Shown here piece after piece: positions 44,790 through 53,573 of a DNA stretch of 64,000 bases; the first letter of the stretch is position 1, and each line of letters starts with the position of its first letter. Made by a program: the position numbers and the translations under genes. The notes under the pieces were generated by a model. It ran no database searches. It worked only from the letters and a program-made list of their open reading frames with translations, and was not told the DNA's origin. Source of the stretch: Saprospirales bacterium (GTDB lineage Bacteria > Bacteroidota > Bacteroidia > Chitinophagales > Saprospiraceae); contig RECS01000096.1 in assembly GCA_007693915.1 (NCBI GenBank), positions 1 to 64,000 on the forward strand. The letters run 5' to 3'.

Positions 44790-46154
44790 CTAAGTTTTAC
44801 TTACCTCTGCGCCAAGAAACTGTTGATGTAATAACTCTACGGTGGTAATGGCATCATGATCTTTCACTAAAAAGCAGATATTGTGTGAGCTTGCACCATA
44901 ACATATCAGTCTGATGTTTACTTCTTCTAACACCTGGAAAATTCGACTGCTGATTCCTGCAGTTTGGTTTAATTGATTACCCACTAAGGCAATGAGTGCC
45001 AAGTCAGTTTCAAAAGTAAGTTTACAAAATCCCCTCAATTCCTGAATAGCAGCATCAAGCATTGGGTAATTAAAATCCGACTTTATTCCGGTGTCAAGAG
45101 TCAGTGCGACATTGACCTCACTTGTAGTTACCAGATCAACACTGATTTTATATCTCGCCAGAATTTCGAATACTTTGGATAAGAAACCGAACTGATGAAG
45201 CATATCGAGACTGTGTATAGTCAGCAATTTTTGGTTGTTTCTAAAACTAATTCCTCTTATTGCAGGGGAGAATTCAGGTTTTTCAACAATCCATGTACCA
45301 CCCAATTCCGGGTTCATGCTTTTTCCGATAAAAACACTTGTTTTCTTTCTTATGGCTGCTTTCAGTGTTGCAGGATGAAGGACTTTAGCTCCGTAGATTG
45401 CTAATTCGGCTGCTTCATTGAAAGACACTTCCGGAATTGGAAAGGCTTCTTTCACAATTCTCGGATCAGTTGAAAAAATGCCATTTACGTCAGTCCAGAT
45501 TTCCAAAGTTTTAGCAGAAAGTGCTTCGGCAAACAAGGCCGCTGAGTAATCGCTTCCACCTCTGCCTAGGGTTGTTGTTTTGCCATCAATGGTTGCCCCA
45601 ATAAATCCTTGAGAAACGACTTTGCCTTCTTCAAGCAGAGGCGTGAGTTTTTCTTTTGCTCGATGAGCTATTTGTTCCAGCTGTGGCTCTGCCTTTCCAA
45701 AAAAGTCATCGGTAAGCAAAATATTTCTTACATCCAACCAAATAACTTTTTCATCCATTTGTCGGAGTACAGCTGCAAAAATTGTTGATGAGAAACGTTC
45801 ACCAAAAGACAATATATAGTCCCTTTCAGCGGGATTGATTTCTTCTTTTTTCATAACAAACTCAAAGAGTTCATTGGATAAGTCTTCGACTGAAGGATAA
45901 GATTGTCCAAAAGTTCCAAGTTCTTTAGCTAATTTGATATGTCTTTGCTGAATCTTTTCAATGATTTCGCTTTTCTCAAGCAGACCAATGTTTTGACACA
46001 ATTTGGTCAATTGATCGGTAGTCCCCGAAGTGGCACTGACGATGACCACTCTTCTGTTTGGGTTCTCTGCCACTATGCGCGCACATTTCCGCATGCAATT
46101 GATATCGGCCATACTCGTGCCTCCAAATTTTGAAACAATCAATTGAGTGTTCAT
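44790..46154 (-). CDS. lysC: Aspartate kinase, monofunctional
   Basis: A 454-residue enzyme phosphorylating aspartate. Catalytic KFGGTSMAD is at residues 9-17, SFGERFS and GRGGSDYSAALFAEAL follow in the kinase domain. The C-terminal third has two ACT domains (about 310-450) that usually bind lysine for feedback control. It has no homoserine dehydrogenase fusion. First gene of the dap operon; a -7 element lies about 94 bases upstream. Confidence 0.96.
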   Translation of the reverse strand: MNTQLIVSKFGGTSMADINCMRKCARIVAENPNRRVVIVSATSGTTDQLTKLCQNIGLLEKSEIIEKIQQRHIKLAKELGTFGQSYPSVEDLSNELFEFVMKKEEINPAERDYILSFGERFSSTIFAAVLRQMDEKVIWLDVRNILLTDDFFGKAEPQLEQIAHRAKEKLTPLLEEGKVVSQGFIGATIDGKTTTLGRGGSDYSAALFAEALSAKTLEIWTDVNGIFSTDPRIVKEAFPIPEVSFNEAAELAIYGAKVLHPATLKAAIRKKTSVFIGKSMNPELGGTWIVEKPEFSPAIRGISFRNNQKLLTIHSLDMLHQFGFLSKVFEILARYKISVDLVTTSEVNVALTLDTGIKSDFNYPMLDAAIQELRGFCKLTFETDLALIALVGNQLNQTAGISSRIFQVLEEVNIRLICYGASSHNICFLVKDHDAITTVELLHQQFLGAEVSKT

Positions 46155-46459
46155 TAAATTCTATTTGCAGTAAGTTTGAGTGAAGAAATTTTTTTCATTG
46201 AAAAGGCAATTTGCCAATCCTTTCTATTGTCATTTACAAATTGAATGCAAAAGTAAGGATAAATATTGTTGTACCGGGTAAGGTTGGACGTCTGTATTTC
46301 TAGAATAGAAACTAGAGTAAAAGGATTTAACTAAGGGAAGTATTTGCCACGAAATCCCGAACATCAATCCGACACTGAGGATTTTTTACCATGAGAAGCT
46401 AATAATTTGAGGGTTCACCAACATTTCTTTAAAACACCAGAATCAGAAATAACAAAAAC
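46155..46459. other. Gap between lysC and the serpin gene
   Basis: About 305 bases. It holds the lysC -7 element and an 11-bp palindrome GGCAATTTGCC (46205-46215) between that element and the lysC start. No gene, riboswitch-like structure or strong terminator is seen. Confidence 0.5.
46248..46255 (-). promoter_or_regulatory. Candidate -7 promoter element of the dap operon
   Basis: On the minus strand TACTTTTG matches TAnnTTTG exactly, 94 bases before the lysC ATG. Confidence 0.4.
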
Positions 46460-47695
46460 TTAATCCACAACCGGCTCTTCCACAAGTCCCTGAAAGATAT
46501 AAGTGTTTGATCTGTTGTGTCTGAGTATCAAAACAAATGGCTGATCATAAATAAAAGATGGAGGCAATGAGGTAACACCAAACCCAATTGATGTAACAGC
46601 AGCACCTTCAGCACCTTTTTCATCTACTTCAAGCACTGCTTTGTGTCTGATTTGATTGATGTATACATTGGGTCCTGTCAATGGTTGTCCAAGGGGTTTG
46701 AAATTAGCCATTTGCGGCTCAAAAGCATCAGTCATCCCCAATTGTTTTAAAGCTTCAGGTAGATCTGTTTCAAAACTCAATTTCAATTTTGGAAAAGATA
46801 AAAGAATGCGATTCGATTCCAGCTTTTCGTATAGTTGATTAACTAAGGTCATATTTAATTCTCTTACCCAATCTACAGGAACTACACCTGGTCTGTTGTG
46901 TTTTATCAGACTTAAGCTGTAAGTGGAATCTCTGAACGGTAGGTCAACCATGGCAAAGTCACCCACAGTAGCGTTGAGGTACTCCCCGTCAGCATTGAGG
47001 AAATATCTCTGAATGGAACTTCCTTCAGAGGGAAAGAAGTTTTCTACTCTGGTCATATTGTGATCAAATCCTTTTAACCAATCGGCTTTAAAGTGCAGCG
47101 CATTGATCAGAAAAGCAATGTCTTCATTAGTGATTCTCTCAATGATTCCATCAATTTTGCCATTGGTATTATCTTTTACCCAATTGTTTATCTTATCAAC
47201 TGTACCCGCTTGTGCAAAGGGATACACTCTTGATGCGCCATTGTAGTGATTTTTTAATTCAGCGAGAAAGTCTTCTTTTACCAAAAGTCGTTGATCGTCA
47301 TAAAAAAGTGCATTGGCAGAGGTAAGTCTTGGATGACCGCTTTTTTCCTCCAACCAAATCCTCAGTTCAGACTGCTGGTGATTGATTTCATTAACAGGAC
47401 ATTTGGGGCAATGTAAAACAGCAAGCATTTGCTCCAGAGTCCTTTCATCGGCTGCATTCAAAGCCATATTGAGTGCAGTCTGAATGCTCCATGGGGAGAT
47501 CAATACATTTTCTCCCTGCTCATCTTCCACTAATAAAGGAAAAAGATCCCATGCAAAAAGCTGATTGAATTCCGGGATGTTACCTATTTCTCCGGGTTCG
47601 CCTATGGGGTTGGTTTTGTCATTGTTTTTTTCGCAAGAGGTTATGAAAAAAGTGGTAGTCAAAAAGAGTATTAGCAAAGCAGTTTTCCTTATCAT
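46460..47695 (-). CDS. Serpin-family lipoprotein
   Basis: A 411-residue serpin with lipobox FITSC (Cys21). The family landmarks are present: NVLISPWSIQTALNMAL, LTSANALFYDD, INNWVKDNTNGKI, AFLINALHFKADW, ISLFPKL-like ILLSFPKLKL, and the reactive-loop hinge DEKGAEGAAVTS (about 365-376), followed by the scissile region and QPFVLILRHN. The small residues in the hinge predict a working inhibitor. The candidate P1 lies in IGFGVTSLP, pointing to elastase-like or chymotrypsin-like targets (inference). It probably protects the cell surface or periplasm from proteases. Confidence 0.9.
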   Translation of the reverse strand: MIRKTALLILFLTTTFFITSCEKNNDKTNPIGEPGEIGNIPEFNQLFAWDLFPLLVEDEQGENVLISPWSIQTALNMALNAADERTLEQMLAVLHCPKCPVNEINHQQSELRIWLEEKSGHPRLTSANALFYDDQRLLVKEDFLAELKNHYNGASRVYPFAQAGTVDKINNWVKDNTNGKIDGIIERITNEDIAFLINALHFKADWLKGFDHNMTRVENFFPSEGSSIQRYFLNADGEYLNATVGDFAMVDLPFRDSTYSLSLIKHNRPGVVPVDWVRELNMTLVNQLYEKLESNRILLSFPKLKLSFETDLPEALKQLGMTDAFEPQMANFKPLGQPLTGPNVYINQIRHKAVLEVDEKGAEGAAVTSIGFGVTSLPPSFIYDQPFVLILRHNRSNTYIFQGLVEEPVVD

Positions 47696-47868
47696 TATTC
47701 AGATTTTTAATTTTTGTAGAACACTTTTGATGTTAGACGACTGCCGATAGCAATTCGTTTGCAAAAATGGTTAATTTTAAAAAGAAACCAAAGACAAAAA
47801 GCACCTTATGAATTGGTTAAACAACTGATTTCTTTGAAGAAACTACTGAATACGGGATTCCAAACTTT

Positions 47869-48843
47869 CTATTTCCTCAACCTAATCGTATAATTTCCAC
47901 ACTCCCTAAAAGGAGCAGACTGATCGGTTGCAAATCTGAAAGTGGACATAATATCAAGGGCTTCTCTTAGAATATCAGGATCAGTGATGGTGGTTCCTGC
48001 ATCATTAATTTCCTGAAAAATGATGTTTCCACTTCTGTCAATACAAAGTCGTATCATAATGACCCCTTGCTGTCCCGCTAGTTGTGGTGTATTACCATAA
48101 GTAGTTACCTGACGGCGAAGAGGACCTGTACCCTGAAAGCCCGACCACTGAGATCTGTCAACACCACCTCCTCCTCCTCGGGGATTTGGTGAGCGTCCAT
48201 CGCCTGAACTGCTGCTTTGTCCCTGACCCTGTGTCTGGGCTTCACCTCTACCGTCATCAGTACTTGTATTATCGCTTGTAGATCCCGTTGGACTTCCAAA
48301 ATCACTTGTCCGATCAGGCCTTGTTCTCGGATTTTCTGCAGGAGTTGGCCTCTCGACTTCTATCGGAGGCGTCGGAGTTTCCTCTACAGGCTCCGGTGCT
48401 TCCTCAATAACTTCCTCCACTTCTTCAATTACTTCCTCTACCTCTTCAACTTGTCTTGCTCTTCTGTTGGCAATTATTTCTGATATGTCTGAGGTTCTTA
48501 AATCTGTATTCACATCTGAAGTCCGAGGAAGTTCAGGAGTAGTTTGCTGAATGGGTTGAGTTGGTTGGGGGCGTTCCTCAGGAGGAGCTTCCTCATTGAG
48601 TTCTTCCGCCTGAGCCATAGGAGCTGCTTCAGCGGATTGTTGCTGCATAGCTTCTGGTGCACTTGCCTGCGATTCAAATACTATTTCTATGGTAGCAGGC
48701 TGCTCAAGCCTGTCAATACTGCTGATCAATGGAAAAAGTACAAACAGAAATAAAATTAGGTGGAAGAGAATGGAATAAGTTACCCCTCTTCTTTTATCTT
48801 TCTTTTCGTATTTTGACAATCTGTCTTTTTGCCTGAAGCTCAT
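47869..48843 (-). CDS. TonB-like energy-transducer protein
   Basis: A 324-residue protein. A basic N-terminus (1-20) precedes one membrane helix (about 23-43, ILFHLILFLFVLFPLI). A long Glu/Pro/Gln-rich spacer (about 70-225) includes an EEVEEVIEE repeat; a Ser/Gly-rich stretch follows. The C-terminal TonB-like fold (about 250-322) contains MIRLCIDRSGNIIFQEI and a pair of Cys. TonB proteins carry proton-motive energy to outer-membrane receptors. ExbB/ExbD are not adjacent. It could equally be a paralogue for another purpose. Confidence 0.8.
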   Translation of the reverse strand: MSFRQKDRLSKYEKKDKRRGVTYSILFHLILFLFVLFPLISSIDRLEQPATIEIVFESQASAPEAMQQQSAEAAPMAQAEELNEEAPPEERPQPTQPIQQTTPELPRTSDVNTDLRTSDISEIIANRRARQVEEVEEVIEEVEEVIEEAPEPVEETPTPPIEVERPTPAENPRTRPDRTSDFGSPTGSTSDNTSTDDGRGEAQTQGQGQSSSSGDGRSPNPRGGGGGVDRSQWSGFQGTGPLRRQVTTYGNTPQLAGQQGVIMIRLCIDRSGNIIFQEINDAGTTITDPDILREALDIMSTFRFATDQSAPFRECGNYTIRLRK

Positions 48844-48957
48844 TTTTCAAATTTGTTTTGTTCTATTAACTGCAAAAATCGGGCATATTATGTTTATCAG
48901 ATGCTGATTTTTGATAAAAAGTGGAAAACACCCAGATTTTAACATTTTCATAATGTA

Positions 48958-49431
48958 CTATTTTTCAATAAAAAACAGTTCATCACCCATTTTTATCTTT
49001 CCATCTCTTACCACTTTGGCAGTCAAACCTGCTCTTCCCTGCATGGCTTTTTCTGCACCCTCACCAAGGTTTTTATCCATTTGATTACAGGGAAAACAAG
49101 GCCCGGTAATCTCTATTAATAAATCATTTCCTATGGCAATCCGGCGATTTTCTTTTTCAGAAATCGGTCCACCGGAATAAAGTAAATTTCTTCTCGTCAT
49201 CAATGGGTCAATTGACTCCTTTTTTAATAAGTTTGCAGTTTCTTTAATTTCCTGCTCGCTAATCAAAGTAAGTTGTCGTTTCCCACTTTGCCCTGAATAA
49301 TGATCTCCATTAAGACCATTAGTTGTATCCAAATCAGCCTCCGTTACAGTTTGTAGAGGGGCTTTTTTTACCGGACGAATACCTATTGATATGACTTTTC
49401 TGATATTGCCTAGTTCCTCGCTAACCTTCAT
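48958..49431 (-). CDS. MOSC-domain protein
   Basis: A 157-residue protein from the ATG at 49431 (an earlier ATG at 49443 would lengthen it by four). The segments GLNGDHYSGQSGKRQLTLI, RRNLLYSGG and GPCFPCNQMD are typical of MOSC (molybdenum-cofactor sulfurase C-terminal) proteins; the Cys in the last is the presumed ligand or reactive site. It overlaps the DUF2007 gene by 11 bases. Substrate unknown. Confidence 0.88.
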   Translation of the reverse strand: MKVSEELGNIRKVISIGIRPVKKAPLQTVTEADLDTTNGLNGDHYSGQSGKRQLTLISEQEIKETANLLKKESIDPLMTRRNLLYSGGPISEKENRRIAIGNDLLIEITGPCFPCNQMDKNLGEGAEKAMQGRAGLTAKVVRDGKIKMGDELFFIEK

Positions 49432-49636
49432 CTTCTGCCTCAAACTCTTCGATTAATTTTCTGGCTTTTACAGCATCTTCACTTGCTACAAAAACCGCAG
49501 CCTCACCAAGCATTACATAAGCAGTATCTTTTTTGTCCAAAACCGAGGCTTCCATACCGTTTTTATGCAGCATACTCTGAATCAACTGTGCTTTGATGGG
49601 ATCAGACGAGGCAAATACTTTGGTTAAATCTTCCAT
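49421..49636 (-). CDS. DUF2007-type small signal-transducing protein
   Basis: A 71-residue protein with the DUF2007 pattern: VFASSDPIKAQLIQSMLHKNGMEASVLDKK then AVFVASEDAVKARKLIEEF, split by motif. Members are small ferredoxin-like-fold proteins of unknown role. It ends in the MOSC gene's first codons, so the two are translationally linked. Confidence 0.85.
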   Translation of the reverse strand: MEDLTKVFASSDPIKAQLIQSMLHKNGMEASVLDKKDTAYVMLGEAAVFVASEDAVKARKLIEEFEAEDEG

Positions 49637-49740
49637 GTTTTTTTAAGTGGTTTATGTTTTTAACGTATTGGAAAGCTAATGAGTTCTGATCAAACAATGT
49701 TTGTTAAAATATAGAGTCAAAATCAATGCTTTCAATAAAC

Positions 49741-51525
49741 TTAGAACAAACTTACATAACCAAAGTGAATTTTTGTTCTTCTGTAGTCAATTTCTGTATC
49801 TCTTTGTTTTCCTAAAGCCGCTGACAGACTAAATATCCCGGCGGCAGTATCAAATGTCATACCTAAACCATACCCCTGAAGAAAGTCATTGTATGTCTGT
49901 ATCAGCCTGCTTTTGTTTTCAATGTAACCCAAATCAGCAAAAGCAAAGAAATAGGATCGTCTCCCGGTGATTAATCGATACTCGACTGTTCCTATTACAT
50001 AAGCAGATGTCGGAATACTCTCCTCATCAAAACCTCGCATAAGTTTATTTCCACCAATTCTGAATAATTCATTAAAAAGTATTTCATCACTGTTGTAAAT
50101 CCAAGCAGTGGTGATTTTAGTCTTGATCGTCATCAATGAACTCAATCTGAAAAAATGAGTTCCTTCCAAATGAAGATTTAAGCTAGTGGACTCCAAAGAC
50201 AAACTGTCGTAAAGTGCATTAAAGTCTGTGTTTTCAGTGCTGAGATTGAGGATTTGATCGTTTTTACTGATGTTTCTTCGTCCTAAACTTAGATTGGTTT
50301 TGATGGAGTAACCACTTGTTGGATTCCATCTAAAATCAAAACGCCTCAATTCGTAGGCGAGACCAATTCCTGTCCTCCCGTAATCCAGTCGATCAGGTAA
50401 ATTTCCGGATGACAAGATACTCGCTCGATCAATACTGAGTAAGTTGGACCTTTTATTGTCGAGAAAAAGGCGAACCAAACTACCACCGCTTATTAGGTAT
50501 TCGACACCAATATTGTAACTAATATCTAAAAAAAGACTGTCTCTTCGATTCAATTCAAAACGCGTATCCAAGCCAAATGGCAAATCTAGAAAGTACGGAT
50601 AAGTAAATGCCAGTTCAACATCCTGTGTTTGCGGTCTTATTCTTTGAAAATCAATGAAAAAGCGTTCTCCAAGTCCCAGTTGATTATAAAACTCGCCAGT
50701 TAGATTACCTGTAATCAAAAGCCGATTGTCTATCTCATCTCTCGGTAAAAATCCAATGACAAAATCTATGCGACTGGCATTGACGGACTCTAGATCAAGG
50801 ATGATGGTAGCTTTATTATCAATAAATCGCACTATAGGATCAGCCCGCAAGTCGGTAAACGGCAGTTCATCTATTCTGTTGATAATAGAATTGATAGTCC
50901 TTGAATCATAAGGGTTGCCGGGTCGAACATCCAGGTATGAAGCAAGGTAATAGGGAGCTATTGATTGATCTCCAATTAACTCTACACCATCAAAAACGAT
51001 TAAGGGACCCTCATTTAGGTAAACTCTAGCCCAAACATCTTCACCCTCAATGGAGAAGGTATCTATTCCTACGCTGGCAAAGGGGTAGCCATTTCTTTCT
51101 GTTGCTTCACCGAGTGCAGCAAATGCAGCCGTCAGGTTTTCCTGAGAAACAGTAGCACCGTGAAAAAACTCTGGTCGTAATCCCGCTCTTCGCAACCACT
51201 GTGAACTGATTTGGCTTAAGTCCAGTTCAACCCATTTGTATTGAATTCCCTGATACAGCTCAACTGTCCACAGACTATCTATTTTCTCGATTCCATCAAT
51301 TGATGAAGCGATAAACCCTTGTCCTCTATTTTCCGATAACCACTCATTTAAAAAAATCATGGCCGCAGTGCTGTCGGAGAATTCTAGGATTTCGTCGCCA
51401 TCCAGTTCAAAACTATCTATAAGCATAGGCTTTAAAAACACCTCCTGGGCTTGTAGGTCGATATTGAGACCAATTCCAAAAAGAAGTCCCAAAAGCAGAA
51501 AAAGAGTAAAGCGTAATTTTACCAA
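49741..51525 (-). CDS. Omp85/BamA-TamA-like outer-membrane protein
   Basis: A 594-residue protein with signal peptide (1-26, ending DLQAQ). The N-terminal half (about 30-280) is periplasmic and contains POTRA-like segments such as RNGYPFASVGIDTFS and FDGVELIGDQ. The C-terminal half is a 16-strand barrel with the surface-antigen motif RGFDEESIPTS (the RGF/RG(Y/F) loop) and a final strand ending GYVSLF. Shorter than BamA, so TamA-like or an Omp85 paralogue. Members insert or secrete outer-membrane proteins. Its role here is not defined. Confidence 0.85.
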   Translation of the reverse strand: MVKLRFTLFLLLGLLFGIGLNIDLQAQEVFLKPMLIDSFELDGDEILEFSDSTAAMIFLNEWLSENRGQGFIASSIDGIEKIDSLWTVELYQGIQYKWVELDLSQISSQWLRRAGLRPEFFHGATVSQENLTAAFAALGEATERNGYPFASVGIDTFSIEGEDVWARVYLNEGPLIVFDGVELIGDQSIAPYYLASYLDVRPGNPYDSRTINSIINRIDELPFTDLRADPIVRFIDNKATIILDLESVNASRIDFVIGFLPRDEIDNRLLITGNLTGEFYNQLGLGERFFIDFQRIRPQTQDVELAFTYPYFLDLPFGLDTRFELNRRDSLFLDISYNIGVEYLISGGSLVRLFLDNKRSNLLSIDRASILSSGNLPDRLDYGRTGIGLAYELRRFDFRWNPTSGYSIKTNLSLGRRNISKNDQILNLSTENTDFNALYDSLSLESTSLNLHLEGTHFFRLSSLMTIKTKITTAWIYNSDEILFNELFRIGGNKLMRGFDEESIPTSAYVIGTVEYRLITGRRSYFFAFADLGYIENKSRLIQTYNDFLQGYGLGMTFDTAAGIFSLSAALGKQRDTEIDYRRTKIHFGYVSLF

Positions 51526-51703
51526 CTGTTAGTTTTTGTTCAAACTTACGATTATTTATAACTTTTTGTGTTGGTTAAAATTTTAATTTAAGTTGGGAAA
51601 AAGGGTGATTCGTATTTTCTTGGTGGCAAAAAGAGATCATTAAGATCTTTAGCTGATGCCTGTAGTTTTGACATTATAAAATAATTTGGTTTGCGAAAAG
51701 CTA

Positions 51704-51791
51704 TTTTAACGGCAATGAGCGCCGTTAAAATATTTTTCTATAAACAAAGGTTTATGTAACTTTGTATTGACGGCAATGAATGCCGTTAAAA
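51704..51791 (+). promoter_or_regulatory. AbiE promoter with two inverted-repeat operators
   Basis: TTTTAACGGC / GCCGTTAAAA (51704-51713 and 51721-51730) is a perfect 10-bp inverted repeat with a 7-base spacer. ACGGC / GCCGT (51770-51774 and 51782-51786) repeats the core with the same spacing. TAACTTTG (51757-51764), a full -7 match, lies between them. AbiEi antitoxins are known to bind inverted repeats before their own gene and repress it, which fits this layout. Confidence 0.75.
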
Positions 51792-51806
51792 TTTAATACA
51801 GTAAAC

Positions 51807-52589
51807 ATGGCACTCAATACAAAGAGGAGACGGATATTAGAGTTTATTATGCCGGAAGGAGTTATAGTAACTCGAACCTGGCTAATGGGCATCGATGAAT
51901 TAGATAAACATGCTATTGATAATCTGGTAAAAAGCGAGGAATTAAAAGTTTTGAGCAGAGGAATATATTATCGCGGAAGATTGGATTCGTCCTAGCAAAA
52001 TTTGGTTTACACCCTGCAAAGTATCGTTAATTCTGATCATGTTATTGGCGGAACAAGGGCATTGGAGCTCAAGGGTTTTTCACATTATATTCCCGTTTCA
52101 CAAAATCAGAAAATTCCTCTGTTCGGTAATGATGACTTACCCCCTTGGTTGAATAAAATTTCCAAGAGCATTAGCTTCAAACGGCATACTAGAAATGAGC
52201 TTTTTTATGGTATGAGTAGAGAACTGTCAGAAGATTTTAATTCTTCCTTTTTTTGGAGGGAAGGGTTCGAAAAACTCAAAATATCCTGTCCGGAAAGGGC
52301 CTGCTTGGAAATGCTTAACGAAGTACCGGAAAATATTTCTTTTGAATATGCAGACCAGATTATTCAAGGTATGACATCCTTATCTCCTAAGATTTTGCAG
52401 CGATTAATTGATGAATGTACGAATGTAAAAGTGAATCGTCTTTTCTTTTGGTTTAGTTCAAGGTATGATTACCCATGGTTCTCAAAATTGGATGACACAA
52501 GTGTAAATTTTGGATCCGGAAATAGAGTACTGATAAAAGGAGGAGAACTGGATTCAAAATATAAGATTACTGTTCCGAAAAACTTTTAA
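51807..52589 (+). pseudogene. abiEi: AbiEi antitoxin gene with an in-frame amber codon
   Basis: Read through, this encodes about 260 residues of an AbiEi-type antitoxin. The N-terminal winged-helix domain contains RRRILEFIMPEGVIVTRTWL and LSRGIYYRG. The C-terminal domain contains GGTRALELKGFSHYIP and CPERACLEMLNEVP. A TAG at 51993-51995 interrupts the frame just after the DNA-binding domain; the flanking frame is the same, so it is a single nonsense change. The ATG at 51807 is preferred to the one at 51780, which lies in the operator. If the stop is real, a 62-residue DNA-binding fragment may still be made. Confidence 0.85.
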
Positions 52590-52594
52590 TCGCA

Positions 52595-53515
52595 ATGGAT
52601 ATTGATAGTATTTTTTACAAGCAAGTTCAATTACTGGCAAGAGTTCTTCCATTGATAGATACTGAAAAGTGTTTTGCATTAAAAGGTGGGACAGCAATAA
52701 ATTTGTTTTACAGGGAGCTACCACGACTTTCTGTGGATATTGACTTGTTATACCTCCCATTTGATAAGCGCAAAGAAGCACTTGAAAATATCCGTTCGGC
52801 TCTTTCCAGATTAAGTTTAAGAATAAAAAAGGCAATTCCCGGGATTCAGGTTTTTAATACCCATGAATATGGTAACTCTTTGCGACTCATTCTCCAATTA
52901 AATGAAATAAGAATAAAGGTTGAATTATCTCCGGTTATAAGAGGCACAGTCTTCCCGGAAATTCGTATGCAGGTATGTGAAACTGTAGAAAATGAATTTG
53001 GTTATGCCGAGCTTCAAGTAGCTTCATTTCCTGATTTATTTGCCGGGAAAATCTGTGCTGCATTGGATAGACAACATCCACGAGATCTATTTGATATAAA
53101 ATTAATGCTTGATAATGAGGGGTTTACTGATTAGTTACGAAAAACGTTTTTGGTTTTTTTAATCAGTCATCAAAGACCAATTGCTGAATTACTAAATCCT
53201 AATCTGAAAAATCTTGACAATGTATTTCAGTCTGAGTTTGCTAAGATGACAGCACAGAATATATCAGTATAAGTTCTTGAGCGCATAAGAAAAAAGCTGA
53301 TCGCAATAATAAATCATGAGATTACAAATAATGAGCGTAAGTTATTAATATCCTTCAAAAGACTTGATCCTAAGTGGGACTTGTTAGGTTTGGCATCGAC
53401 TAATCCAATACACAATCTACCCGCAGTAAAATGGAAGTTGATTAACCTATCCAAAATGGACAAGAAAAAACACTTCAAAGCTTTAGAAAAATTAGAAAAG
53501 GTTCTTTACCCATAG
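52595..53515 (+). pseudogene. abiEii: AbiEii toxin (nucleotidyltransferase) gene with two in-frame stop codons
   Basis: Read through, 306 sense-length codons of an AbiEii/AbiGii-family nucleotidyltransferase toxin. The nucleotidyltransferase core is FALKGGTAINLF, then LSVDIDLLY (the DxD metal site). The helical region includes LFAGKICAALDRQHPRDLFD. Stops at 53132-53134 (TAG) and 53270-53272 (TAA) interrupt the frame, but family-like sequence continues through them (FLISHQRPIAELLNPNLK, then SFKRLDPKWDLLGL). The first stop leaves 179 residues including the catalytic core. It starts 5 bp after the antitoxin gene. Confidence 0.88.
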
Positions 53516-53573
53516 AAAATAAAAAGATGTACTTAAGAAACCCTTTTTCATAAAAATCAGTAAAAGTTTCCAA

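Noticed and set aside
46155-46459. Lysine riboswitch before lysC
   Set aside because: I could not find the long multi-helix layout or conserved core; only a short palindrome is present.
51807-53515. Alternative genetic code explaining the stops in AbiE
   Set aside because: TAA, TAG and TGA all end normal genes in this window at the expected places.
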